A stretch of 9,388 nt of DNA, taken from positions 1-9,388 of the forward strand of contig JAIXXW010000014.1 in NCBI GenBank assembly GCA_027490555.1. The letters are read 5' to 3'. Numbering within the stretch: position 1 is the stretch's first letter; the number at the start of each line of letters is the position of its first letter. The DNA comes from Comamonadaceae bacterium (lineage in GTDB: Bacteria > Pseudomonadota > Gammaproteobacteria > Burkholderiales > Burkholderiaceae_C). This document shows positions 1 through 7,761 of this stretch, in pieces. Position numbers and translations under genes: made by a program. The notes beneath the pieces were generated by a model. It searched no databases and was not told where the DNA came from. It worked only from the letters and a program-made list of their open reading frames with translations.

Positions 1-3000
1 CTGTTTTCTCCCCAGTTGGGGTTCCAGTCGTTGACCGCCACGTTGGTGTAGCTGTCGCTGAACAGCGAGATCACATCCCCCGCTGCCACCGTCGGCACCG
101 GCGCTGGCGTCGTCGGACGGTTCGATGGTTGTGCTCCCTGATACACCCGCACATAGTCCACCACCATTTGGTATTTGAAGTCCCCAACCGGGACGGTGCC
201 GCCGAGGGTACCGCCGATGGCAAGGTTGAGGATCAGGTCCATCGGGTTGGTGAACGGCCAGTGAGCAGCATTAGCCCCGGTGGGTTTTTTGTATTCGTAG
301 TAAGAGTTGTCGCTGTTGGCGTTGACGCCAAAACGGATGTAATCCTGTGTCCACCAGACCTGATAGGTCTGGAATTCGGTGACGGGCGTGCCCAGGGTGG
401 TGGCCGCCTTTTTCTGGGTATCACCAAAGGTCCAGGCCGGCTTGTTGCCCTCGGGGTTGTTGTCCCCGCGGAAATGGAGGGCCGCCTGAACCTCGTTGGG
501 TTGGAAATAGCGCGATGACCATTCCATGATGTCGATTTCGCCACTGTCTGGCCAGTTGCCTTGGCCGAGCAACCAGACAGCTGGCCAGGCGCCTTGACCG
601 ACCGGGACCTTGGCGCGGACCTCGACGTAGGCGTTCGGTCCGACATCGGGGACGGATTTGAGCCGGGCCGAGGTGATGCTGGCGCCGGTTTTGTCGGCCA
701 CGATGTGCAGGGCGCCATTTTGGACAAAGGCATTGTCGGTCGTGGCGGTGTAGCTTTGTGATTCGCCATTTCCCCAACCGTCGCCGTTGGGTCCGCGTCC
801 AGTCTCCAAGCCCCACTTATTGGTGTCCACGGCGGTCTTGGTGGCATTGGGCGAGTTGCTCATCTCACCACCAAACTCATCGCTCCAGCTGAGGGTGTAT
901 CCACCGGGAATGGCCGGTGCGGCATCAGAGCCGATGGCAGCGGGTGGGTTTCCTGGGGTGTTGGTGTGATAACCCAACTTGTCAAAGTAGTAAGCTTGAT
1001 CGGAGCCCTTGGACTGGCCTAGGTCAAAGAAGACATTGAGCATGTCGTAGGTGACACCGCTCTTGAGTGGCGTGGCTCGGGGAACCGCACCGTTGGGGTT
1101 GCCCTCCGTCACATAACGTTGCGTGGGGTTGCCAAAGTCAAAGGCCAGGTATTCCCAGCCCGCTTTGGTGGTCACTGCACGAGCGGCCACGAAATTGCCA
1201 TCCTTGGGCCATCCACCTTGCGCCGAGTCTCCCACTTCCAGGGTCACCGTGGTTCCGGACCGCGAAGAGTGCACCCACATGCCCAAAGTGTCCTGCGTCA
1301 CGAGGTCCATCGGCGAGAGTGTGTAGAGCTTGGCATTGCCCACGTTCTTTTCGGCTGTGTAGATGGCCACGCCAGACGCCAGGTTGAGATCGGCCCCACC
1401 GGCAGGTTTGATGACTTTGACAACCGTGTTGTCCGAGTGTGATTCGGTCGTGGTGATGGCGCCATTGAAGCCCGTCAAACGCGTGCCTTCGGTGGACTCA
1501 AAATTGAGAGTTCGGAAGGTCTGCACATTGACCTGCGCCCGGTCCACGGCATCAGCCAGATTCAGGCTGGTCAAGGCGCCCACATTGCTGGGGTTTTGTG
1601 CCACCGTGTTGACGGCAGTCGCGAGCTCGGATTGCACCGCTTTTTCCACCTTGGACAAGGTCCTCAAGGCCGTCATGACATCGCCCAAGCCGCTCACGCC
1701 CCCCAAGGTCGTGTTCAAGGTTTGGGTTGCCGCTGCCAACTTGGCGGCCGTGCCATCGATGACCGCCTCTACACTGGAAGGCGAGACACCGGCGGCACTG
1801 GCAGCCCCATCCAGAATGGCCCCGACCACATTGCCGTTGGCCAGGTTCAGGGCAGCATTGGGGGCGCCCGGTTCCAGGATCTTGCTCACCAAACTCTCCA
1901 CCACCGCATCCGACAGGTCACGGCTGCTGGACTGGGCGCCTTGCAACAGACTGCTGCCCACGTCCAACAGGTTGGACACCGCCACGTTGGCCGCCTTCAG
2001 TTTGAGCGCCATGTTGGCAGCACCGGCATTGCCTGCAGCGAGGGCGTCGTCGATGGCCTGCACCGGGTTGAAGTCAAGCAGGGAAATGTCGGCATCAATG
2101 CCGAAAGCGGCTTTGAGCCGAGTTTCGGTTAAGCCGCTGCGGCTGCCAGCTTCAAGCAATGTGGACAGCGGGGAGATCACCGCTGCGCCAGCCGGTGCCT
2201 TGAAAACATTGCTGACCACCAGTCCTGTGGAAGTGTCTACCGTATCGCTCTTGGGTTGTGCGATCAGGGGTCCACCGCTGGGATCGGCCCCCACCAGACT
2301 GAAACGGCCGAACTCATCGGTGGTGGCATAGACCTCCTCACCCGGCTCCAGCAATCCATCCCGATCATTGTCGAGCACACCGTCACCGTCCGTGTCCTGA
2401 AACACCTCGGCATTGCGAATGTAGCCATTGACCAAACGCCCCTCCAAGGGCTCGACAAAGTTGCCCGCAAAGTAAACGTTGTCAAAATGCAGCTGGGTGA
2501 CCGCATCGACGGCCGTGGTTTTGATGAACACCATCTGAACAATCTTGCTCAGATCCACCAATTCAAATTCGGCCAACGGGATGTCCAAGCTGTTCCAACC
2601 CGCAACCCCCGAGATCGACACGCCGTCTTCCTGGGGAGCTGCGGTACCGTTTTTGGAGACCAAATTCAGCTTGAACGAGCCTGGCTGCTCCAGCCAATAG
2701 TCAATGTGCAGATACCCTTTTGACGACACATCCAGCAAGCCTGAGACGGGCACGCCATCGGCATCCAGGGTAGCGATCTGCACCCCCTGGTAGTTGAGGT
2801 TGAGCACACGCTTGACTTGGTTGGTTCCCACAGGGCGTCCGTCCGACAAGTCGCCGCTCTGTCCCCAGTTGGGATTCCAGTTGCTGACAGGGACATTGCT
2901 GTAACTGTCACTGAACAGCGAAATCACCTCTGAGGCTGCAGCCTGTGGTGTGGGCGCCGCCGTGAGCGGGCCAGTGACAGTGACGGGGGTCTTGCTCCCC

Positions 3001-3518
3001 GCAGCTTGTCCACCCCCACCGCCTCCGGCCGCCAAGCTCAACCCAGCCACCGCGCCAAAAATACCAGCCACGCCGCTGAAGCCGCTGCTTGCGCCCGCAG
3101 TACTGGGCAAGACGCTGGCGGACCCCGTTCCTGAAGCAGCCGGCAAACTGGGCAATTCCAATTGAGCCAGTTGCACGGGGGCACCCGGCATGAATCCCGC
3201 AGAACCCAGGTCGTCCATCACCCGAGAAGAGGTGTCGAGCGTGGCCCGGGCCAACAACACGTCGCGGCTGTGTCCATGGTCGTCCAAGGCAGATGCGCCA
3301 TCGGCGTGCTTGTCCGACTCGGCCTCGAACACCCCATCCTTTCGTTTGGCACGACGCGACAATGGCTCCACGGGTTTGACCTGCCTGGATTGGACTGGCC
3401 CATTCGTGTCCTGCAAGACAGGCATGGCCACAGGGGCTGACACGGTCTTGCCCTGCGGGGCTGTGATCGCTTTGAGGTTGGCGGGCAGATCCATTGGGGT
3501 TTGCTTGTCACGTGCCAT
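1..3518 (-). CDS. Large multidomain secreted GH16 beta-1,3-glucanase (laminarinase), 5' part; runs off the left edge
   Basis: The frame stays open for 1172 codons from the ATG at 3518 to the window edge; I checked its triplets and found no stop. Residues about 868-1127 form a GH16 domain: it opens with GYTLSWSDEF, has WGNGESQSYT (compare WGNNELQYYT of laminarinases), the catalytic motif GEIDIMEW (nucleophile E994, D996, acid/base E999) and closes with VVDYVRVYQ. GH16 enzymes of this type cut beta-1,3 or beta-1,3/1,4-glucan with retention. Before it lie: residues 1-195, no Sec signal, a hydrophobic Gly/Ala stretch ending in six glycines (165-170); 196-353, a binding-module-like beta-sandwich ending HFDNVYF; 358-410, an extracellular-repeat-like segment with calcium-type loops (DTDGDGVLDNDRDG, 375-388); 440-660, a PLSTLL motif and Ala-rich helices; 667-852, a second sandwich ending with YYFDKLGY. 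After GH16, the first module starts again. The start is set by AAGGA five bases upstream; an in-frame ATG two codons earlier is possible. The enzyme class is secure; the type I secretion route is inference. Confidence 0.93.
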   Translation of the reverse strand, partial: MARDKQTPMDLPANLKAITAPQGKTVSAPVAMPVLQDTNGPVQSRQVKPVEPLSRRAKRKDGVFEAESDKHADGASALDDHGHSRDVLLARATLDTSSRVMDDLGSAGFMPGAPVQLAQLELPSLPAASGTGSASVLPSTAGASSGFSGVAGIFGAVAGLSLAAGGGGGGQAAGSKTPVTVTGPLTAAPTPQAAASEVISLFSDSYSNVPVSNWNPNWGQSGDLSDGRPVGTNQVKRVLNLNYQGVQIATLDADGVPVSGLLDVSSKGYLHIDYWLEQPGSFKLNLVSKNGTAAPQEDGVSISGVAGWNSLDIPLAEFELVDLSKIVQMVFIKTTAVDAVTQLHFDNVYFAGNFVEPLEGRLVNGYIRNAEVFQDTDGDGVLDNDRDGLLEPGEEVYATTDEFGRFSLVGADPSGGPLIAQPKSDTVDTSTGLVVSNVFKAPAGAAVISPLSTLLEAGSRSGLTETRLKAAFGIDADISLLDFNPVQAIDDALAAGNAGAANMALKLKAANVAVSNLLDVGSSLLQGAQSSSRDLSDAVVESLVSKILEPGAPNAALNLANGNVVGAILDGAASAAGVSPSSVEAVIDGTAAKLAAATQTLNTTLGGVSGLGDVMTALRTLSKVEKAVQSELATAVNTVAQNPSNVGALTSLNLADAVDRAQVNVQTFRTLNFESTEGTRLTGFNGAITTTESHSDNTVVKVIKPAGGADLNLASGVAIYTAEKNVGNAKLYTLSPMDLVTQDTLGMWVHSSRSGTTVTLEVGDSAQGGWPKDGNFVAARAVTTKAGWEYLAFDFGNPTQRYVTEGNPNGAVPRATPLKSGVTYDMLNVFFDLGQSKGSDQAYYFDKLGYHTNTPGNPPAAIGSDAAPAIPGGYTLSWSDEFGGEMSNSPNATKTAVDTNKWGLETGRGPNGDGWGNGESQSYTATTDNAFVQNGALHIVADKTGASITSARLKSVPDVGPNAYVEVRAKVPVGQGAWPAVWLLGQGNWPDSGEIDIMEWSSRYFQPNEVQAALHFRGDNNPEGNKPAWTFGDTQKKAATTLGTPVTEFQTYQVWWTQDYIRFGVNANSDNSYYEYKKPTGANAAHWPFTNPMDLILNLAIGGTLGGTVPVGDFKYQMVVDYVRVYQGAQPSNRPTTPAPVPTVAAGDVISLFSDSYTNVAVNDWNPNWGEN
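3..74 (-). repeat. Copy B of duplicated binding-module start, after the GH16 domain
   Basis: This encodes VISLFSDSYTNVAV followed by DWNPNWGE, directly after a Pro/Thr/Val/Ala-rich linker (about residues 1130-1143) that ends the GH16 domain. It is the second copy of the module at 2856-2927. The module is cut by the window edge, so whether it is complete, or followed by further copies, cannot be seen. Confidence 0.85.
2856..2927 (-). repeat. Copy A of duplicated binding-module start within the GH16 gene
   Basis: This segment encodes the opening of the N-terminal binding module (VISLFSDSYSNVPV, then NWNPNWGQ). It aligns without gaps with the segment at 3-74, at a constant offset of 2853 bases. 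Of 24 residues, 18 are identical. The bases are similar but diverged, so this is an old domain duplication and not a recent repeat. Confidence 0.85.
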
Positions 3519-3523
3519 GAGCA

Positions 3524-3528
3524 TCCTT
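3524..3528 (-). promoter_or_regulatory. Ribosome binding site of the GH16 gene
   Basis: On the minus strand AAGGA lies five bases before the ATG at 3518. It overlaps the alternative in-frame ATG at 3524, which therefore could not use it. This decides the start in favour of 3518. Confidence 0.6.
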
Positions 3529-3595
3529 GGTGAGTGTGGCCTCGCAGTGAATCAATGGTGGTTCACACTGCGCTGAATGATGTGCCTGAAAAGCT

Positions 3596-3609
3596 TGAAA
3601 GCGTTTTCA
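3596..3609. promoter_or_regulatory. Putative LacI-family operator, GH16 side
   Basis: TGAAAGCGTTTTCA is a 14-base palindrome in which 12 of 14 positions are symmetric, with a central CpG. This is the usual form of LacI/GalR-family operators. It lies 77 bases upstream of the GH16 start codon. It shares CTTGAAAG-N-G-N-TTTCATA with the site at 3865-3878. The likely binder is the LacI-type protein encoded at 7762-8802, inferred from form and context. Confidence 0.65.
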
Positions 3610-3864
3610 TACATCGACAATAAGCGCCCCTCATTCATCCTTCCATTGGCGTTTTCCCTAGACTCTCGCACCAATGTCGCACAGGTGTCTTGGCAAAACA
3701 GCGTCGCAAAGATCCATCCTCACGATGGCGCAAAAATTTTCCAAAGAATGAGATTTTCAAAGGCCGCAACTCCATTCGCTGCAGATAGAAATGCAGGGTT
3801 TTCTCTAGGACAAAGCGCCACTTCGGCGGTTGACGGGTCGGCTTGCACAGAGCACACTCTGTCT

Positions 3865-3878
3865 TGAAAGGGCTTTCA
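3865..3878. promoter_or_regulatory. Putative LacI-family operator, porin side
   Basis: TGAAAGGGCTTTCA is a 14-base palindrome (12 of 14 positions symmetric, imperfect only at the central GG). It lies 57 bases before the porin start codon. Outside the core it continues with the same flanks as the other site (CT before, TA after), which makes a chance match unlikely. It probably controls the porin-GH81-lacI transcript. Confidence 0.65.
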
Positions 3879-3935
3879 TAAATTGATCGCACCCTGCTGC
3901 CATTTGATTCACTCACCCACCACCAGAACCGACCG

Positions 3936-5366
3936 ATGAAACGCATGCCTACCCTCTCCGTGGCCCTGCTGATGGCCACGCCTGTTTCCTTGCTGGCCGC
4001 GAGTTTCGACACACCCGATGGCAGCAAGTTCGAGATCACCGGCTTCACCAAACACGACCTGACCCGGGGGCTGACACCGGTTCATGTCGTGCCAAATGCA
4101 CAGTCGCTCTACACCATCGATGGGCGTAACGCCTTGTCCAAGCCCGCATTGAGCGATGTGGACATCGCCTCGCGCAATGCCGAACTGAGCATGCAGCAGT
4201 TGACCCTCGGCTGGAGCCGTGAAACAGCCGGTGCCGTCAGCCTGGAGGCACGCATGACCTACCGCTGGCGATCGGACAAGGCCACGACGATGTTCAAAGA
4301 CCCGGATGTGGACTATCGACCCTCTGGTGGGCATGCCCTGCAAAGCGATTTCACAGAGCGGTTTTTGGGCATCAGCCGTCCCGACCTGGGCAGTCTCAAA
4401 TGGGGCACCCAGTTATCGAGGTCCTGGTCACGCTCGGATGCGTTCAGTTTTCCCATTGGACAGTCCAGCCTCTGGGCCAACTCAGGTGCTGGATTTGCCA
4501 TCTTTCCCACCGCTTTGCGGGTCACATCGCCCATCTGGGAAGACGGTACGGGCAAGCTGACGGGCGAATTGACCCTGGCCACCAACGATAAATCCACCTT
4601 CCTGGTCGATCAAAATCGCAGCACCCGCAGCGGCCAGCCGTTTTCTCCCAACCCCAGCACACCTCGAGCGGCCGAACTGTTTCTGCAGTATTCCAACAGC
4701 AAAAATTTGATCGAGCTGGTGGTTCAGTCCAGCAGCGGCGCTCGGCAATCCTCGTTTGGCAAATCGGCCCTGGTTGGCTGGATTGGCGATCCCGACACCC
4801 TGAGCTACTTGTCCAGCATGCCCCGCAACGCAGCCAAACCACGCCAGAGTGTGGTGATTTTGCAGGGTAACCATTGGGCCGATCCCAAAAACATGTTCAC
4901 CTGGGGTGTGCGCCACAGCCAATGGTCGGGCTCTGCAGCTTCGTGCAACTACAACGTATCGCTCAACTCATGCGTCTATGGCTTGGACCCCGGCTTCAAC
5001 TACGGTCCAGCCTATGACTCCTATCTCGGTCATCGCGCCAAAACCGTGGACGGTATGCTGGGTTGGAGCCATTACCGGGGGCTCTACACCTACACCGTCA
5101 GCGGCGTCTACTTTGGCACCGCCTCGTCCTCCAACCCCATCGAATGGGGTCAGAGCAATTCGGCGGTGCATCTGAACTTTGGTCTGGCCCGCAAGGTGCC
5201 CGAGATTGACAAGGGCTTGACCGTCATTGCCGGCATCGGCAGCTCACACATGGCCAAAATCGGCCCTGCTCCGGTCAGCATGCCTGGCAACAACTTTCTG
5301 GCGGTCAACCCCCTTTACCGCCGCAATGGCCAAAGCGCCACGATCGGACTGACCTGGGTGTTTTGA
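3936..5366 (+). CDS. Porin-like outer-membrane beta-barrel protein, probable beta-glucan oligosaccharide channel
   Basis: The product has 476 residues. A Sec signal peptide is clear: MKRM, a hydrophobic core to about residue 20 and a cleavage site after A21 or A22. The mature part alternates polar and hydrophobic residues as in transmembrane beta-strands, has many Gly, Ser and aromatic residues, and ends SATIGLTWVF with terminal Phe, the usual assembly signal of outer-membrane barrels. The stretch RFLGISRPDLGSLKWGTQ resembles the FxGLxxxFGxxxxGRQ region of Gram-negative general porins, so a 16-strand porin-type fold is the best guess; a LamB/OprB-type sugar porin is an alternative. Two cysteines (SCNYNVSLNSC) could form a disulfide in a surface loop. 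No good ribosome binding site precedes the ATG. The GH81 gene follows at once, which suggests co-expression and passage of laminari-oligosaccharides; that substrate is inferred from context. Confidence 0.75.
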   Translation: MKRMPTLSVALLMATPVSLLAASFDTPDGSKFEITGFTKHDLTRGLTPVHVVPNAQSLYTIDGRNALSKPALSDVDIASRNAELSMQQLTLGWSRETAGAVSLEARMTYRWRSDKATTMFKDPDVDYRPSGGHALQSDFTERFLGISRPDLGSLKWGTQLSRSWSRSDAFSFPIGQSSLWANSGAGFAIFPTALRVTSPIWEDGTGKLTGELTLATNDKSTFLVDQNRSTRSGQPFSPNPSTPRAAELFLQYSNSKNLIELVVQSSSGARQSSFGKSALVGWIGDPDTLSYLSSMPRNAAKPRQSVVILQGNHWADPKNMFTWGVRHSQWSGSAASCNYNVSLNSCVYGLDPGFNYGPAYDSYLGHRAKTVDGMLGWSHYRGLYTYTVSGVYFGTASSSNPIEWGQSNSAVHLNFGLARKVPEIDKGLTVIAGIGSSHMAKIGPAPVSMPGNNFLAVNPLYRRNGQSATIGLTWVF

Positions 5367-5368
5367 GC

Positions 5369-7717
5369 ATGCGCACTTTCTGGATTCGGATGCGTGAGAT
5401 GAGTCTGGCCTTTGCCTGCATGGGAGGCCTGCCAAGCGCCTTGGCACAGACCGCGGCCCCGCCATCGCTGGCACCCGTGGGTGCTGGGGCGATCTGGTTG
5501 GCCCCCAAATCAGGTGAGTCTGTGCGTCCCCGTCCAGCGCCCTACCGCTCTGGCGAAATGCTCAAACGCGCGGTGGCCACCAACACCTGGTACTCCTCAC
5601 TGATGTACGGGCAGTGGTCCGACGTGCTGCACGCCCATCCCCTGACCTTCAAAGCCACAGAAAAAGGCATGGAGATGGGCTTGCCTCAACCACGCAGCGG
5701 TCCGATTTCTCTGCTCAAAGAATGGGCCAAGGGCAGCACAGGTACGCAGGCGGTGGTGTTTCCCCATGTGGCTCATTTGACCATCAGACCTCTGGGTTTC
5801 ACACCCCAAGATGCCCGATTGCAAAACGCTGGGGACTGGAACATCACCGTGGAGATGCGCAAGGACCAGGATTTCCTGCGCTCACACATCTTGCACGGCA
5901 GCCCCATGGGCTACTTCGAATTGAGCAGCACTCAAGCCGAGATTCACCTTGGGAGCGATGTGCGTGTGTCCAGCCAGGCCAGCGAAATGCTGCATGACAA
6001 GCAGGTTCACTACATCGCTTCACCAGCGGGCCTGTACGCCCTTTACCTGCCCCCCACAGCCCAAATGCGGGCCGAAAATGGGCAGTTGACACTGACACTG
6101 CCGCCACAGGACCGGTATTTTTCGCTGGGCTTGCTGGCGCAAAATGACGCGGCTACAAGGTCAGCCTATGCACGCTCAGCCTTTGCCTTTGTGGACAACA
6201 CCGAAGTCCGCTGGACATATGACGAGGCTCAAAGCCTGGTCCGCACCTCGTACCACACCCAGACACGCGCCATGAACGGTGTGCAGGCCCCGCCTCTGGT
6301 GGGCCTGTACCCCCATCACCGCAAAGCCCTTTCCACACCGTTGGCCACCTCGTTGGGCTCTTTGCCCTCGGTGCGTGGCCCCATCGCCATCAAGGTGGGC
6401 GAGCAATTCGAAACCACTCTGCGTTTCAACGGGCTGCTTCCCATGTGGCCCCAACTGCAGAGCGCTGAGAGCCGCAACCAGCTGTCGCAGCTGCTGGTCG
6501 GCGATCGACGGCGTGCAAACAGCATGTTCGGCAAGATGGGCAATGGCACCTATTGGACCGGTAAAACCTTGGGTGCTCTGGCACAGCTGATGAACATTGC
6601 TGAGCAGCAGGGCGACTCCGCCACGGCAGAGGAGTTGGAAAAAACCCTCAAGCAACGCATGCAGACCTGGTTCTCGGGAAAAAGCCCCAGTTATTTTGCG
6701 CATGAGGCCAACTTGGGCACAGTGCTGGGCTACCCCGAGGAGTACTTCAGCGTCTCGGCCATGAACGACCACCATTTCCACTATGGCTACTGGATCATGG
6801 CGGCAGCCCAGTTGGCAAGACGTGACCCGCAGTGGGCTTCCGAGGCCCAGTGGGGTGGCATGGTCAACCTGTTGGTGCGTGACATTGCCACCGCGCAAAG
6901 GAAGCGTGCAGATTTTCCGTTTTTACGCAACTTTGACGTTTATGAGGGACACTCCTGGGCGCGCGGAAACAGCGAATTTTTTGGCTTGGGCAACGATCAG
7001 GAGTCTTCCTCCGAAGCGATTCATGCCTGGGCTGCCATTGCCCAGTGGGGCGAGATCACCCGCCAGCCCGCGCTCAAGGCCCTGGGCGTTTACTTGTACG
7101 CGACAGAGGTATCCTCGGTGCTGCAATACTGGTTCAACATCGACGGCAACACCTTCCACCCCGACTACACCAAGCCTCTGGCCAGCATGGTGTTTGGAGG
7201 TGGCTACGGCTACAGCACCTGGTGGACTGAAGAGCCACGCCAGATACTTGGCATCAATCTGCTGCCCATCACGCCAGCATCCACTTACCTGGCTCAGCTG
7301 CCTTCACCATGGGTAGAGACCCTCAACAGCCTGGCGATCAGCGAACGGCAGGCCTATGACAAATCGGGCCAATCCGACGACACCCCCAAGGACATCTGGC
7401 AAGACATTTTTATGTCGCTGCTTGCCATCAAAAATCCGTCCAAAGCCCTGACGCAATGGAATCCTCGTGGATCTGTCGAAATGGGAGAGACTCGATCCCG
7501 CACTTTCTTCTGGTTGCATTCTCTGCACGAAATGGGCGTACCCGACACCTCGGTTTGGGCCAACACCATGAGCCACACGGTACTGCGCGACCCCGTCACC
7601 GGACGTAAAACCTACCTTGCTTACAATAGCGGCGACGCCCCGATTGAGGTGCATTTTTCTGATGGCGTGCGCGTGAATGTGCCTGCGCGACAAACTGTAA
7701 GGCTCAAGCCAAACTGA
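5369..7717 (+). CDS. GH81 endo-beta-1,3-glucanase, exported
   Basis: The product has 782 residues from the ATG at 5369; a TTG at 5363, overlapping the porin stop, would add two residues and is less likely. An N-terminal signal peptide (hydrophobic segment about 12-25, SALA before Q27) indicates Sec export; there is no lipobox. GH81 hallmarks are clear: NDHHFHYGYW with the expected general-acid aspartate D467, and GNDQESSSEA with the E545-xxx-E549 pair, preceded by WARGNSEFFGLG. GH81 enzymes invert, and cut internal beta-1,3 bonds of laminarin, curdlan or callose. The N-terminal part (about 35-330) fits the family's beta-sandwich, and 370-700 the helical barrel. A short C-terminal beta segment (about 735-782) closes the protein, with no separate binding module. 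It lies two bases behind the porin gene, so the two are almost certainly co-transcribed. No strong ribosome binding site is seen, which hints at translational coupling. Confidence 0.94.
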   Translation: MRTFWIRMREMSLAFACMGGLPSALAQTAAPPSLAPVGAGAIWLAPKSGESVRPRPAPYRSGEMLKRAVATNTWYSSLMYGQWSDVLHAHPLTFKATEKGMEMGLPQPRSGPISLLKEWAKGSTGTQAVVFPHVAHLTIRPLGFTPQDARLQNAGDWNITVEMRKDQDFLRSHILHGSPMGYFELSSTQAEIHLGSDVRVSSQASEMLHDKQVHYIASPAGLYALYLPPTAQMRAENGQLTLTLPPQDRYFSLGLLAQNDAATRSAYARSAFAFVDNTEVRWTYDEAQSLVRTSYHTQTRAMNGVQAPPLVGLYPHHRKALSTPLATSLGSLPSVRGPIAIKVGEQFETTLRFNGLLPMWPQLQSAESRNQLSQLLVGDRRRANSMFGKMGNGTYWTGKTLGALAQLMNIAEQQGDSATAEELEKTLKQRMQTWFSGKSPSYFAHEANLGTVLGYPEEYFSVSAMNDHHFHYGYWIMAAAQLARRDPQWASEAQWGGMVNLLVRDIATAQRKRADFPFLRNFDVYEGHSWARGNSEFFGLGNDQESSSEAIHAWAAIAQWGEITRQPALKALGVYLYATEVSSVLQYWFNIDGNTFHPDYTKPLASMVFGGGYGYSTWWTEEPRQILGINLLPITPASTYLAQLPSPWVETLNSLAISERQAYDKSGQSDDTPKDIWQDIFMSLLAIKNPSKALTQWNPRGSVEMGETRSRTFFWLHSLHEMGVPDTSVWANTMSHTVLRDPVTGRKTYLAYNSGDAPIEVHFSDGVRVNVPARQTVRLKPN

Positions 7718-7761
7718 GTGCCGCACATGGCAAACCGCACGATCAACACTCTGTCCAGGAC

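Larger units (their letters stand above)
3525..3935. other. Divergent intergenic regulatory region (411 bases)
   Basis: This stretch separates the divergent GH16 and porin genes and is visibly richer in A and T than the flanking genes. It holds two matching palindromes (3596-3609 and 3865-3878), each about 60-90 bases from the nearest start codon, as expected for operators at two back-to-back promoters. I could not assign convincing -35/-10 pairs in either direction. A TTGAAA hexamer overlaps the left half of the second palindrome and CATAAA its right end, but spacing does not fit a standard sigma-70 promoter. The open frames crossing it (3577-3867 plus; 3635-4051 minus) show no protein-like features and overlap the palindromes. 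Confidence 0.7.

Noticed and set aside
233..847. Minus-strand open frames over the GH16 domain (233-847 and 421-816)
   Set aside because: They are in the two wrong frames; the third minus frame gives the clear GH16 domain with its catalytic motif. The true gene has no stop inside the window.
1363..2331. Long plus-strand open frame of 322 codons
   Set aside because: It lies wholly antisense to the continuous GH16 gene and reads as low-complexity Ala/Ser/Leu/Thr sequence without domain features. GC-rich Ala-rich coding DNA often leaves such mirror frames.
3572..3630. Sigma-70 promoter for the GH16 gene (TTGTCG, 17-base spacer, CAAGCT on the minus strand)
   Set aside because: The -35 matches only four and the -10 only two of six consensus bases, so it is too weak to annotate.
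3649..3658. Possible third operator half-site (GCGTTTTCCC)
   Set aside because: It resembles one half of the palindromes, but no matching opposite half lies next to it. A chance match is likely in an AT-richer spacer.
3577..3867. Small plus-strand frame in the divergent intergenic region
   Set aside because: It covers the first operator, has no ribosome binding site and no recognisable features, and its base composition is that of non-coding DNA.
5405..5420. Lipoprotein signal in the GH81 protein (LAFAC)
   Set aside because: A Phe precedes the Ala-Cys, which does not fit the lipobox, and a better type I cleavage site (SALA before Gln) follows.
6176..6898. Minus-strand frame of 240 codons opposite the GH81 gene
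   Set aside because: It is antisense to the conserved GH81 catalytic region and has no protein-like features of its own.
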